From the NCBI RefSeq assembly GCF_028714775.1, contig NZ_JAQTLS010000008.1:1-64000 (forward strand): a stretch of DNA of 64,000 nucleotides. The letters run 5' to 3'. The notes under the pieces were generated by a model. That model had not been told where the DNA came from and ran no database searches. It saw only the letters and a program-made list of their open reading frames with translations. Of this stretch, positions 53,180-62,578 are shown piece by piece. This stretch comes from Thiothrix sp. (GTDB lineage Bacteria > Pseudomonadota > Gammaproteobacteria > Thiotrichales > Thiotrichaceae). Numbering within the stretch: position 1 is the stretch's first letter; the number at the start of each line of letters is the position of its first letter. Made by a program: the position numbers and the translations under genes.

Positions 53180-54584
53180 AAATATATGGATTGCCGATGA
53201 TGACCGCTCTATCCGTTGGGTGCTGGAACGCGCCTTACAAAAAGCGGAGATTGAGGTGCGCAGTTTTGAATCGGCGGATCAGGTCATTGTTGCCCTGCGT
53301 ACCCAGCAGCCCGATGCCTTGATGACTGACATCCGTATGCCCGGCACAGACGGCTTGCGCCTGTTGGAACGGATGCAACGCGAATACCCTGAAATCCCCG
53401 TGATCATTATGACCGCGCATTCTGACCTTGAAAGTGCGGTATCCGCGTATCAAGGCGGGGCATTTGAATACCTGCCCAAGCCTTTCGACGTGAATGAAGC
53501 GGTCGATCTGGTGCGGCGTGCTTGCAAAATGCGCCGTGAGCGCGAAACTGATGTGGCTGCTGATCCGCACATTGAGTTGCTGGGCGGGCGTGAAATCATC
53601 GGTCATGCTCCGGCGATGCAGGAAGTGTTCCGTGCCATCGGGCGTTTGTCCAAATCCAGCATTACCGTGTTGATCACCGGCGAATCGGGTACGGGCAAGG
53701 AATTGGTGGCGAAAGCCCTACATACCCACAGCCCGCGCACCAACAAACCGTTTATTGCCCTGAATACGGCGGCGATTCCCCGCGAGTTGCTGGAGTCGGA
53801 ATTGTTTGGGCACGAAAAAGGTGCATTCACGGGTGCGTATGCACAACGTAAAGGCCGCTTTGAGCAGGCCGATGGCGGCACGTTGTTCCTCGATGAAATT
53901 GGTGACATGCCCGCTGAATTGCAGACCCGTTTATTGCGGGTATTGGCGGAAGGCACGTTTTACCGCGTCGGTGGGCACACGCCAGTAAAAGTGGATGTGC
54001 GCATCATTGCTGCCACCCACCAAAATCTGGAAGAGCTGGTGCACAAAGGCACGTTCCGCGAGGATTTATTTCACCGCCTCAACGTCATCCGCATCCACAA
54101 CCCGCCGCTGCGGGAACGCCGTGAAGACATCCCGCTGCTGCTCAACCACTTCCTGCGCCGTGCGGCAGAAGAGCTGCAAGTGGAATCCAAAAGCCTGTCA
54201 CAGCGCGTCACAGAGCACCTGCAAAGCCTGCCGTGGGCGGGGAACGTGCGCCAACTGGAAAATATCTGCCGTTGGCTGACGGTGATGGCTTCCGGGCGTG
54301 AAATCGTCATGGATGATTTACCTGCCGAGCTGCTGGAAACCGACGCCAATAAACCGGAAATCCCTAATAACTGGGAAAAGTCCTTGGCGCAATTTGCCGA
54401 TTTCAAACTCAATAAGGGCGCGGCGAACCTGCTGGATGAACTCACCCCGATTTTCGAGCGCATCTTGTTGCAAGCGGCGTTGAAAAAAACTGGCGGGCGC
54501 AAGATCGAAGCCGCAGAACTGTTGGGCTGGGGACGCAATACCTTGACCCGCAAGCTCAAAGAACTTGGGGTTGAGGACAATTAA
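53166..54584 (+). CDS. glnG: Nitrogen-regulation response regulator NtrC (GlnG)
   Basis: A 472-residue sigma-54 activator. I took the ATG at 53166 (GGAGA 6 bases upstream); an in-frame ATG lies two codons earlier. Receiver domain about 1-120 with the phosphorylation aspartate in LMTDIRMPGTDG. AAA+ domain has Walker A GESGTGKE and the sigma-54-contacting GAFTGA loop (EKGAFTGAYAQRKGRF). C-terminal Fis-type helix-turn-helix is KIEAAELLGWGRNTLTRKL. It activates nitrogen genes such as glnA at the right edge of the window. Confidence 0.95.
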   Translation: MPLAENIWIADDDRSIRWVLERALQKAEIEVRSFESADQVIVALRTQQPDALMTDIRMPGTDGLRLLERMQREYPEIPVIIMTAHSDLESAVSAYQGGAFEYLPKPFDVNEAVDLVRRACKMRRERETDVAADPHIELLGGREIIGHAPAMQEVFRAIGRLSKSSITVLITGESGTGKELVAKALHTHSPRTNKPFIALNTAAIPRELLESELFGHEKGAFTGAYAQRKGRFEQADGGTLFLDEIGDMPAELQTRLLRVLAEGTFYRVGGHTPVKVDVRIIAATHQNLEELVHKGTFREDLFHRLNVIRIHNPPLRERREDIPLLLNHFLRRAAEELQVESKSLSQRVTEHLQSLPWAGNVRQLENICRWLTVMASGREIVMDDLPAELLETDANKPEIPNNWEKSLAQFADFKLNKGAANLLDELTPIFERILLQAALKKTGGRKIEAAELLGWGRNTLTRKLKELGVEDN

Positions 54585-56215
54585 GGCGAAGCGGGCGGCG
54601 TGTTGAGCTGGGTCAGGCGCGTTCCGCTAATCGGGGCATCCACACCGAAGCCGCAGAAGCTGCCGGAACATTCCTGCATGTGTACCAGCTTGTCGGTCAA
54701 GTAGCGGCTTTCAAACCCGGCGTAGCGCAGCGTTAGCGCATCCAGCATGGCAATGTCGATGGTTTCAAATTCTTGGCCTTCCAGTGCTTTGTGGGTGACA
54801 AAGCCGTTGGCAGAATCCCAGATATTGAAAAAGGTGCGGAAACGGTCTTGTTTGTAGAAATCTTCTTCGGTGAAGTACGCCGCCACGTCGCCGGGGATGT
54901 GGTCGCCGAAAGCTACCACGATGGTGCGTTCCGGCAGTTTTTTCAGTTGCGCCAGCAGGCTTTCGTAGGCTTTCACCGACAGTTTCATGCGTTCGCTGTA
55001 ATCCAACATGATGGAACACTGCTTTTCCGTCAAGCCCGGTTTGCAGCGGCTGGTGTCGAACGTCGTGCTTTTTTCGTGCGGCGAATGCTGGCGCATGGTG
55101 GCAACAAAGGTGAATAGCGGCTGCTCGTTGAGTTTCACCTGTTTGACCGCTTCATCGAAAAACACCTCATCGGGCATCTTGTTCCATTTGCGTTTGGCGC
55201 ATTCCGGCATGGCTTTGCAGTCAATGAAATCTTGGATGCCTAACTGTTCGTGGAAGCGTTGCCCACCGTAGAAACGTCCGGCAATCGGGTAAATGGTTTT
55301 GGTTTTGTAACCCAAGCCTGCCAATTGGCGGGCTATCCTGCCATCCAAGCGTCCGGGGGCGAATAGATTGATGGATTTCCATCCGTTGCCGTACAGCGGC
55401 GGGGCAACCCCATGCAAAAAGGAAATTTCTTGTACCCACGTACTGCCGCCAGCGGTGTACACCTTGAGCGGGTAAGCATCTTTGAAGAATTTGTCTTGTG
55501 CCTTAAAGTTCAAGACTTCTTCGGGGGGGAAGGTGGATTCTTCTAGGATGACGATGATGTTGGGTTTTTTATCGGGGGTGGCGGTGAACGTTTCTGCTAC
55601 TTTGTCGGATTTGAAACAGCAATAACTGCTTTTGTGCGCTTGGGTTGGTTCTTCCAGTTGGGTGCGCCAGATGCTTTGGACAAAAATGGGCAGGGTATTT
55701 TGGTATTGCGATGTCCATTGCAGGTCAATGTAAAACGCCGGGATGTTCAGTGCCATAAACAACAGGGCGACACTGCCGAAGGTGAGGCTGGCGTGCTTGC
55801 GTTGCCATGCGGTGAGCGGCTTTTCCACGGCAAACACGATCAGCAACAGCAGCAGGTAGCCAATGACTAATAGTGTTGGCAGTAGCCCCATTTCCAGTAA
55901 GGTTTCGGCGCTTAAGGCGGCAACGATCAGGTCGGGTGCGACTAATTGGGAACCCAAAAACTGGTATTTGATGGCTGCCCCGATCCATAGCCCGCCGATC
56001 ACGGTGGAGGCAAGCCCCGCCGAAAACCAAGGGCGACGTGACAGCAAGAACAGGCCAACTGCTAGCATTACCCATGCCAAAATGATGTATAGCCTGTTAT
56101 AGATTCCACCCCAAACCCCGGTGCTGCCTTGCTCTACGGTCAAAACATAGAACATGAATAGCGTTACGGGCAGTGCGATCATGAACGGTAAGCGGCGCAA
56201 CCAGATGAATGACAT
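54581..56215 (-). CDS. Sulfatase-fold membrane enzyme (phosphoglycerol/phosphoethanolamine transferase-like)
   Basis: A 544-residue protein with five N-terminal hydrophobic helices (about 8-165) and a periplasmic sulfatase-type domain. NIIVILEESTFPPE holds the first metal site; GGSTWVQEISFLHG supplies the nucleophile region; MRQHSPHE and VAFGDHIPGD complete the metal ligands. Relatives transfer phosphoglycerol or phosphoethanolamine to envelope glycans or lipids. It is divergent from the exopolysaccharide operon, so it may decorate that polymer (inference). Its 3' end overlaps ntrC by 4 bases. Confidence 0.75.
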   Translation of the reverse strand: MSFIWLRRLPFMIALPVTLFMFYVLTVEQGSTGVWGGIYNRLYIILAWVMLAVGLFLLSRRPWFSAGLASTVIGGLWIGAAIKYQFLGSQLVAPDLIVAALSAETLLEMGLLPTLLVIGYLLLLLIVFAVEKPLTAWQRKHASLTFGSVALLFMALNIPAFYIDLQWTSQYQNTLPIFVQSIWRTQLEEPTQAHKSSYCCFKSDKVAETFTATPDKKPNIIVILEESTFPPEEVLNFKAQDKFFKDAYPLKVYTAGGSTWVQEISFLHGVAPPLYGNGWKSINLFAPGRLDGRIARQLAGLGYKTKTIYPIAGRFYGGQRFHEQLGIQDFIDCKAMPECAKRKWNKMPDEVFFDEAVKQVKLNEQPLFTFVATMRQHSPHEKSTTFDTSRCKPGLTEKQCSIMLDYSERMKLSVKAYESLLAQLKKLPERTIVVAFGDHIPGDVAAYFTEEDFYKQDRFRTFFNIWDSANGFVTHKALEGQEFETIDIAMLDALTLRYAGFESRYLTDKLVHMQECSGSFCGFGVDAPISGTRLTQLNTPPASP

Positions 56216-56418
56216 GATTTCCCCAATAAAATTTTCTTGGCAAGAATAACGTCTTTGTCATCAATTTGTAACATTGGTTGCATAGAAAAAGGAAGTCTAC
56301 CCAAAATCAATACAGTTAAGCAGCGTTCCCCTACCAAACGTCCTGCCATACATGGCAAAACCTGCATCCCCTAACCACAATCAGTACCTAACTGCTGGAT
56401 AGGGATTGCCGGTTAAAT

Positions 56419-57030
56419 ATGCAATTGACAACTTCAAGAGGTCAATGGGGCGTGCCCCTGTTCGACCAAAACTACCAAGGATTGCCTGCCCGATCCTTCA
56501 ATATGCTGGAAACAGCCGACCGCTTTTCTGGTTTGCTGGGCATTGCGCTGTTTATCGACACCGGCTTGAAGCAGGGCGAACACGTTACCTTGATTACCTT
56601 CGATGCGCCGGAAAAGGTGTTAGACCGTTTCCTGAAGTTTGGCTTTGACTTTCAGGCGATGTTGGACAACGAAGATTTCTGCATCTTGTCTTACAAAGCC
56701 AGTTTTAGCCGTTCCTTGAACATTTCCACCGACTACCAAGCTTTATTTAGCGAAATTAAGCTGTTGGGCGGCGAGAAAGCCTCCCGGTTCGCGTTTTTGA
56801 ATGCTGACCTCTTATTCAATTTAGAAAGCCATAACCTTGCCACCATTTCTGTCAGCAAAATTCACGAGGCCGTGCGTGCCGTTGATGGTGTGGTGTTGGC
56901 GCAATTTACTACTGTCGAGGGTGAGCCACACCAGCGTTTGCGGGAGGTGTGCAGTTCCCTGTTGGATTGTTATCTGGTGATCAGCCAGGTGGATAACAAG
57001 ATGTCCTTAAAAGTGAAGGCTTATCACTAA
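56419..57030 (+). CDS. RecA/KaiC-like fold protein, first gene of the exopolysaccharide operon
   Basis: A 203-residue cytosolic protein. The order ALFIDTGLKQGEHVTLITFDAPE, then RFAFLNADLLFNL and a closing beta hairpin, resembles a KaiC/RecA-like core without a Walker A loop, similar to the degenerate ATPase-like part of the cellulose regulator BcsE. It is coupled to the synthase gene by a TAATG overlap. Role inferred: regulator or partner of the synthase, possibly c-di-GMP related. Confidence 0.5.
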   Translation: MQLTTSRGQWGVPLFDQNYQGLPARSFNMLETADRFSGLLGIALFIDTGLKQGEHVTLITFDAPEKVLDRFLKFGFDFQAMLDNEDFCILSYKASFSRSLNISTDYQALFSEIKLLGGEKASRFAFLNADLLFNLESHNLATISVSKIHEAVRAVDGVVLAQFTTVEGEPHQRLREVCSSLLDCYLVISQVDNKMSLKVKAYH

Positions 57031-58373
57031 TGGGGAGGGATGTGCAGTGGTTGCAAGGGGCTGGCGGGAAAGTCCGGGTATTGCTGATTTTCGTGAGCCT
57101 TGTTTATCTGGGCTTGTGTTTGGCGGCGGCGTTGGAAGTTTCACTTCCTTTGCATACCCTGATGGTGCATTTCTTTATGCTGCTGGCGGTGTTGGTGCTT
57201 GTCCGGCAAATGTTGCTGCTGTTTTTTGCGGGCTTGGCGCAAGAGTCTGAGTCGCTGCCGTATTTGGCTGACGAGGAGTTGCCTTATGTCAGCGTGATTA
57301 TTCCAGCCTTTAATGAGGAAGCGGTGATTGCGCCTGCATTGCTCAGCCTGTTGCAACTGGATTACCCGCATTACGAAATCATTGTGGTCGATGACGGCAG
57401 TAGCGACCAAACCGTCCGCAATGTCCGGCAATTGCTGAACCACGCCAACCCGCGCCAGATTCCGGTCAGGATCATTTCCCACAGTAATGCCGGTAAAGCC
57501 AATGCTTTGAATACTGGGTTGATTCATGCGGTGGGGGAATTCGTCCTGTGTGTGGATTCTGATTCGCGTATTACCCCAGATAGCCTGCGCAATGGCCTGC
57601 GCCACTTTCAGGATCAACAGGTGGGGGCCGTGGCGGGGAATGTCATGGTTGCCAATGAAACCAATGTGCTGACCCGGCTTGAGCAGTTGGAATACATGAT
57701 TAGCCAGAACTTTGTGCGTCAGGCGCTGGCATGGTTTGGTGCTGTCACTATTGTGCCGGGGCCGATTGGTTTGTTCCGGCGCAGTGCGCTTGCCCAAGCC
57801 GGTGGCTTCCGTGAAGACCGCCAATTGTTTGCTGAAGATGTCGATTTGAGTGTGCGCTTATTGGTGTTGGGCTGGCGGATTAGCAGTGAAGCCACCATGC
57901 AGGCGTTTACTGAAGCGCCCGATAACGTTTTTAGCCTGTTACGGCAACGCTACCGTTGGAAGCGTGGGATTTATCAGGCGATGCATGACAATTTCTTGGC
58001 GCTGATCCTTGCGCCGGGAATGCGCCGCCCTTTGATTGCGCTGTTTTTGGTGGTCGAAAGTTTCCTGCTCGAAATGCTGGGTTTCGGTGTCACCTTATTC
58101 ATGGTGGCGAACATCATTTATTTTGCGCAAGTGAATATGTTGCTGGCGTGGCTTGGCATTCTGTTGTTGCTGGATGTATTGGCTTTGCTGCTGGCGACAC
58201 CCTTTGCGCAGTTTTTTAAGTGGTTCCCACTGCTGATCCTGCAAAAGCTTTCTTACAGCTATGCCTTGCAAGCGTGGGGTGTACTGGCGCTGTTTGACGA
58301 ATGGCGTTCCACCTTCATGTCATGGGACAAAGTGGAACGGCTCGGGATGCTGCAAGCAGGCGGTGAAGCATGA
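57030..58373 (+). CDS. Processive GT2 polysaccharide synthase (poly-GlcNAc/chitin-synthase type)
   Basis: A 447-residue inner-membrane glycosyltransferase. Two N-terminal helices (about 8-60) precede a GT2 domain with VSVIIPAFNEEAVI, VVDDGSSDQT, CVDSDSRITPD (D,D), FAEDVDLSVRLL-like acidic motif and the processive QRYRWKRG. Three to four helices end the protein. This is the layout of PgaC/IcaA and NodC-like enzymes, so a beta-linked (N-acetyl)glucosamine polymer is likely. The deacetylase gene follows with an ATGA overlap. Confidence 0.85.
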   Translation: MGRDVQWLQGAGGKVRVLLIFVSLVYLGLCLAAALEVSLPLHTLMVHFFMLLAVLVLVRQMLLLFFAGLAQESESLPYLADEELPYVSVIIPAFNEEAVIAPALLSLLQLDYPHYEIIVVDDGSSDQTVRNVRQLLNHANPRQIPVRIISHSNAGKANALNTGLIHAVGEFVLCVDSDSRITPDSLRNGLRHFQDQQVGAVAGNVMVANETNVLTRLEQLEYMISQNFVRQALAWFGAVTIVPGPIGLFRRSALAQAGGFREDRQLFAEDVDLSVRLLVLGWRISSEATMQAFTEAPDNVFSLLRQRYRWKRGIYQAMHDNFLALILAPGMRRPLIALFLVVESFLLEMLGFGVTLFMVANIIYFAQVNMLLAWLGILLLLDVLALLLATPFAQFFKWFPLLILQKLSYSYALQAWGVLALFDEWRSTFMSWDKVERLGMLQAGGEA

Positions 58374-60334
58374 ACTGGCAATTGCTAGGGGTCATGTTCC
58401 TCGTCCTGATCATCGCACTGATATTGGTGGGGGTGGTGATTTTTTACATCCGCCATTGGGCGAGCCGTGGTCAAGCGGCGGCGCAACGTGGGGATGGCTA
58501 TGAGGGGAATTATTTTGTCCGTTACCTGCCTGCCAAGCAAAAAGCGTTTGTTAACGCGGGCAAGCTTCACGGCAAACCAGCACCTGCGAAGAAGCGGACA
58601 TTCTTACAGTATTTGTTAACCGCCATATTTGTACTCGGTGTGGCGGGGGCGCTTATTGCCACCTTCTATGGCAACCGGGACAAGCTGGCAGCGCCGATTG
58701 ACTTGACCGACCAAGAACAGCAAGCGCTGAGTGCTTACAGCTATCAGTGGAAAAGGCATGAAACCCAGCAATTGCTTTCGCTCCCGCAGCAGGTGGCTTA
58801 CCTAAAAAAGCAGGGCATGGTGTTGGTGTATGACCATGCGGCGCTGGCATGGATGCATAACGGGCGCTCCCCCACGCAAATTGCTTTGTCCCAGTGGCGT
58901 AAGTTTGCCAATAGCTATCAGGTAAAAAGCGTCGATTGCGCATGGAAGCAGCTCGCGGAATGCCATAAACGTAATCCTCACGGCTTGTACGTCATCCTGC
59001 CGGGGCATTGGTCAGTGCCGCAAATCGACGGGTTGCTGGATCGCGGGGGAAAAGTCCTCGCCTATGGGCCGCCGCAACAGGCATTCCAAGCCGGAAATGC
59101 ACCATTTACCTTGGATGGTTTGGTGTTTTCCTCAGCGGTTAGTGCCGATATGCAAGACATTGCTTTGGTGGGGGATCGTGAGCTGACCTTGGGCTTGGAT
59201 GCTGGGCTGGTGCTGTCAGTCCAACCCGCTTTCCCCGATTACCAAGCAAGCAGCGCAAGGCCGCAAGGCATCGCCATCAACGATGACCATATTGCCGGAG
59301 GGCAGGGCAGTACCCGTTTATTTGCCCATGCGCGAGGCAAAAACGGGCGTTTGGTATGGATGGATTTTTCCCCCAATGCCGATGATCATGCCCCAGAAAT
59401 CAACCGGGCGTATTTTCAGGCAACTCTTGCCGCCATTTTCCGCTATCTGGAAGGAAAGCCTTATGCATCTTGGGGGATGTGGCCTAGTGGCGCACCGTTT
59501 GCCGCGCTGATGGAGGAGGATACCGAAGACCAGTTCGGCAATGCGGAAGCGGTAGCTAAGTTTTTCCAGGCTAAACATTACCCGATTACTTGGTACATGC
59601 TGTCAAACGAGGCGCAACAGCACCGTGAACTCACCCGTTTGTTAGCAGCCACGGGGCAAGTTGCCTGTCACGGCGATAATCACCAAAGTTTTACCCGCAA
59701 TGACCTCGAAACTCAGCAGCTTCGCTTGGCGCGTTGCAAAAAAGTGCTGGAAACCCTTACCGGCAAACCCGTGCTCACGTTCCGTCCCCCGGAAGAGCGG
59801 CATAACAACGATACCCTGAGCGCCCTGCTGAATAACGGCATGACGCACCTCATCACCCATATCGAACGCGATCGCTTTGTGCCCAGTGTGTATACCACGC
59901 AAGACGGGCAACATTCACTGGTCAATATCCCGCGCATGAGCACTGACGATTACGTGCTGTGGGACGATTACAAGCTGAGCGACAGTGAAAGCATCAAGCA
60001 ATTGAAGCAGGAAACCGACTGGATCAAGCAAGTCGGTGGTTTGCTGATGTTTAGTTTCCATACCCAATTCATGGGTGATGAGGCGCACCTCCAGACGGTG
60101 GAGGCATTGGCGGATTACATCCATGACAGCAATGCCTATTTCGCCACCGCCAACGATATAGCCGGTTGGTGGCGGTTACGCCAACGTTTGCTGGAAAACA
60201 GCCCGGTTACTGAGCAAGACCTACAGGCATTTAAGCCCGTGCATTTGCAGGTGGGGAGCGATGGCAAGCTCACCCAGCAGCCTGTCACGGATACCAATAC
60301 ATTTTCAACACTAAAACATAAGGAACCCCAATGA
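58370..60334 (+). CDS. Membrane-anchored NodB-type polysaccharide deacetylase
   Basis: A 654-residue protein. Two hydrophobic segments (about 5-25 and 85-105) put the bulk in the periplasm. Residues about 130-330 form a glutamine-amidotransferase-like or partner domain I cannot name. The NodB-type domain (about 375-600) shows EEDTED (catalytic/metal aspartate), CHGDNHQS (metal histidines) and FRPPEER; MFSFHTQ is the late histidine motif. It would remove acetyl groups from the polymer made by the upstream synthase. ATGA overlaps on both sides. Confidence 0.78.
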   Translation: MNWQLLGVMFLVLIIALILVGVVIFYIRHWASRGQAAAQRGDGYEGNYFVRYLPAKQKAFVNAGKLHGKPAPAKKRTFLQYLLTAIFVLGVAGALIATFYGNRDKLAAPIDLTDQEQQALSAYSYQWKRHETQQLLSLPQQVAYLKKQGMVLVYDHAALAWMHNGRSPTQIALSQWRKFANSYQVKSVDCAWKQLAECHKRNPHGLYVILPGHWSVPQIDGLLDRGGKVLAYGPPQQAFQAGNAPFTLDGLVFSSAVSADMQDIALVGDRELTLGLDAGLVLSVQPAFPDYQASSARPQGIAINDDHIAGGQGSTRLFAHARGKNGRLVWMDFSPNADDHAPEINRAYFQATLAAIFRYLEGKPYASWGMWPSGAPFAALMEEDTEDQFGNAEAVAKFFQAKHYPITWYMLSNEAQQHRELTRLLAATGQVACHGDNHQSFTRNDLETQQLRLARCKKVLETLTGKPVLTFRPPEERHNNDTLSALLNNGMTHLITHIERDRFVPSVYTTQDGQHSLVNIPRMSTDDYVLWDDYKLSDSESIKQLKQETDWIKQVGGLLMFSFHTQFMGDEAHLQTVEALADYIHDSNAYFATANDIAGWWRLRQRLLENSPVTEQDLQAFKPVHLQVGSDGKLTQQPVTDTNTFSTLKHKEPQ

Positions 60335-61293
60335 CAATACGAACTCCCCTTTTCGTGGGTACATCCATCGGTTTGGCACTCACTTCCCCCGCCGCATTTG
60401 CCGGTGGTGATGGCGGCAGCAATGACGACTGGTTTAGCCAGTTTGACAACGTTAATACCTCCGAGGGCTTTAAACGCCACACGGTCGAGCTTGGCTATGC
60501 CACAGAAATGCCGGGTGGTCGTTTAGGCGTCAAAGCTTCCCAACACAATTTGAAAGAACGTGACATCCGTTATAAAGCCTCCGAAGCAAAAGTCTGGGGC
60601 AGAAAAGACCTGAATGAGCGCGTTTTCATTGAAGGCGGTCTCGGCGTGGGCAAGGTAAAAGCCAATGACGGTAGCCGCAGCAAAAACCTGACAACCTATC
60701 GTGGGCGCGTCGAAGGCAAGCTGAGCGATAAAGTCACGGTCGGTTTGGAGCATGAAAAAGATTTTGCTTTCCGCGACGGCATGGTCGCTGATGATAATAA
60801 TGACATCTTGACGCAAACCCGCACGCGGGCTGACATCAAATACCGCCCCAGCAAACGGGTACGTTTGGAAGCCAATACCGAACGCCGCCGCTTGAGTGAT
60901 GGCAACCGCGCCCGCCAAAGCAAAGCCGGGGCGTATTACGGCATTTCCCCAGATTGGCCTTGGGTATGGACGGGGGTGGAAGTCGAACATTTGGATTACG
61001 CCCAAGAAAAAACCAATTATTGGACGCCTAAAAATAACCGCTCCGCCGCCGTGGTGCTGGATGCCAGTTTTCCGGTGAATGAGAAACTGGAACTCAGTTC
61101 CGGCCTCAGTGTGGGCAGGAGCCGCGCGGCTGGCACGAGTACCAGCAATGATTACGGTGTTTCGTTGGGGGCGAATTACAAAATCAGCAAGAATGCCAAA
61201 CTCGCGCTGGACGCGCACCGTTACAAATCCAACCAAAATGATTCCAGATGGCATGAAAACGGCGTGACCGTGGGCGTGACCTTCGACTTCTAA
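60331..61293 (+). CDS. Outer-membrane beta-barrel of the exopolysaccharide operon
   Basis: A 320-residue exported protein (signal about 1-24, ending AFAGG). Alternating hydrophobic/polar strands with long charged turns run to a C-terminal phenylalanine (GVTVGVTFDF), the outer-membrane assembly signal. About 14 strands can be counted. Likely the export pore for the polymer, as AlgE or the barrel of PgaA do in their systems. It overlaps the deacetylase gene by 4 bases and meets the GH18 gene tail to tail. Confidence 0.7.
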   Translation: MTIRTPLFVGTSIGLALTSPAAFAGGDGGSNDDWFSQFDNVNTSEGFKRHTVELGYATEMPGGRLGVKASQHNLKERDIRYKASEAKVWGRKDLNERVFIEGGLGVGKVKANDGSRSKNLTTYRGRVEGKLSDKVTVGLEHEKDFAFRDGMVADDNNDILTQTRTRADIKYRPSKRVRLEANTERRRLSDGNRARQSKAGAYYGISPDWPWVWTGVEVEHLDYAQEKTNYWTPKNNRSAAVVLDASFPVNEKLELSSGLSVGRSRAAGTSTSNDYGVSLGANYKISKNAKLALDAHRYKSNQNDSRWHENGVTVGVTFDF

Positions 61294-62510
61294 TTGAGCT
61301 TACGGTTGGGCTTGGCTAATGCCTCCCTCAATGCATTGCGCAGGGGAGGCGGCTTGTTTGGCTGCGTGTCATCTTGATCTAAGGCCAGTTCCCATACGAT
61401 CAAGCCACCCAAGCCCTGTTCCCGGACAAACTCTAGCTTGGCGGCAATCGCTTGCGGGTCGTTGAAATTACAAAACATATCCTGCGCAGGGTCGGGGGAA
61501 TCCACACTGAACCATGCCATTTGGGCAGCCTTATCCCAGCGGTACGTAGTTGGCATCCAGCCGCTTTGTGACATTTCCGCGTAACTGCGCTTGAAATACT
61601 GCGGTGCTTCCACCCACGGCTCCCGCGCTTGGGTAACACCTTGCCCTTCGCGGACGATTCCACCTTGCCAGCAAGCCACATCCAAGCTGATACCGATGCC
61701 GAGTTTGCGGCGCGGAATGCCTGCATCCAGAAATGCTTCCACCCAGTTTTCCACTGACGGTACTTCATGGGTGTGTCCGGGGAAAATGAAATCCCCATTG
61801 TGCAAGGCGCTATCAAACCACGGAACCCAGCCAGTATAAGGCTGTGCCATGTCGTAAGTCATGATATTGATCTGGTCAAACTGCGGGTAGAGTTTCGCCA
61901 TTACATGACGGTCATTCAAACTCACCGCAGCGGTCAAGAGCGGTGGCCTGCCCAAACGCGGATTGTGGCGGGTTTGTAAGGCTTTGTGTAAGTCCTTGAT
62001 GAACTGGATGAAATCAGGGTTGTCTGTTTTGGCCTTGCGGGTAATCGGCTCCATATCAATGTCCACGCCGTCGTAGCCATCGGTATCCAAAGTACGCAGG
62101 ATATTGTGAATAAACATTTGGCGGGTGTCGGGGCGGATCGCGGCGCTGAAGGTTTCGTATGATCCCATGATCACCAGTAACACCGGGCGATGTGTTGCGC
62201 GTGCTGCCTGTACAGCCTGTTGGCGGTGTTCCGGGGTATACACATTCGCGGCTTCATCCAGCGTACCGTCGGGCAAGGGTTGGAATGAGGCGTGGGCAAG
62301 GTGGGTTAGCATCGCATAATCTTGCCTGCGCATGAAGCGGATGCCATCGTCACTTTGGCGGTAAGCAGGCAGGTAGCCCGTTACCCACGGGTTGGGGTTG
62401 TAAATGGGCGCATCCAGCAGTCGACGGATGGTGTGTTGCAGGAAAACGCTACCCGCTACCAGCGCGAACGCCAGTAAGAAAAATAACGCAAACCGCTGCA
62501 CCTTATTCAT
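61290..62510 (-). CDS. Membrane-anchored GH18 (chitinase-like) glycoside hydrolase
   Basis: A 406-residue protein started at the ATG at 62510 (GGGAG 5 bases upstream). N-terminal anchor helix at about 8-28. The GH18 active site is DGYDGVDIDMEP, with the full DxxDxDxE pattern, and INIMTYDM is the usual later beta strand. It would cleave beta-1,4-GlcNAc-containing polymer, fitting turnover or release of the adjacent operon's product. WELALDQDD near the end is the conserved final strand. Confidence 0.82.
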   Translation of the reverse strand: MNKVQRFALFFLLAFALVAGSVFLQHTIRRLLDAPIYNPNPWVTGYLPAYRQSDDGIRFMRRQDYAMLTHLAHASFQPLPDGTLDEAANVYTPEHRQQAVQAARATHRPVLLVIMGSYETFSAAIRPDTRQMFIHNILRTLDTDGYDGVDIDMEPITRKAKTDNPDFIQFIKDLHKALQTRHNPRLGRPPLLTAAVSLNDRHVMAKLYPQFDQINIMTYDMAQPYTGWVPWFDSALHNGDFIFPGHTHEVPSVENWVEAFLDAGIPRRKLGIGISLDVACWQGGIVREGQGVTQAREPWVEAPQYFKRSYAEMSQSGWMPTTYRWDKAAQMAWFSVDSPDPAQDMFCNFNDPQAIAAKLEFVREQGLGGLIVWELALDQDDTQPNKPPPLRNALREALAKPNRKLN

Positions 62511-62530
62511 GCTCACTCCCCAAATAGAAA

Positions 62531-62550
62531 ACGCCCCGCAGTGGGGGCGT
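62531..62550 (-). terminator. Terminator of glnA
   Basis: ACGCCCC (62531-62537) and GGGGCGT (62544-62550) form the stem. On the minus strand TTTTCTATTT follows directly, and it lies about 29 bases after the glnA stop. Confidence 0.8.
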
Positions 62551-62578
62551 CTCTTGTCTAGCTTTCCAACCGCGAGGA

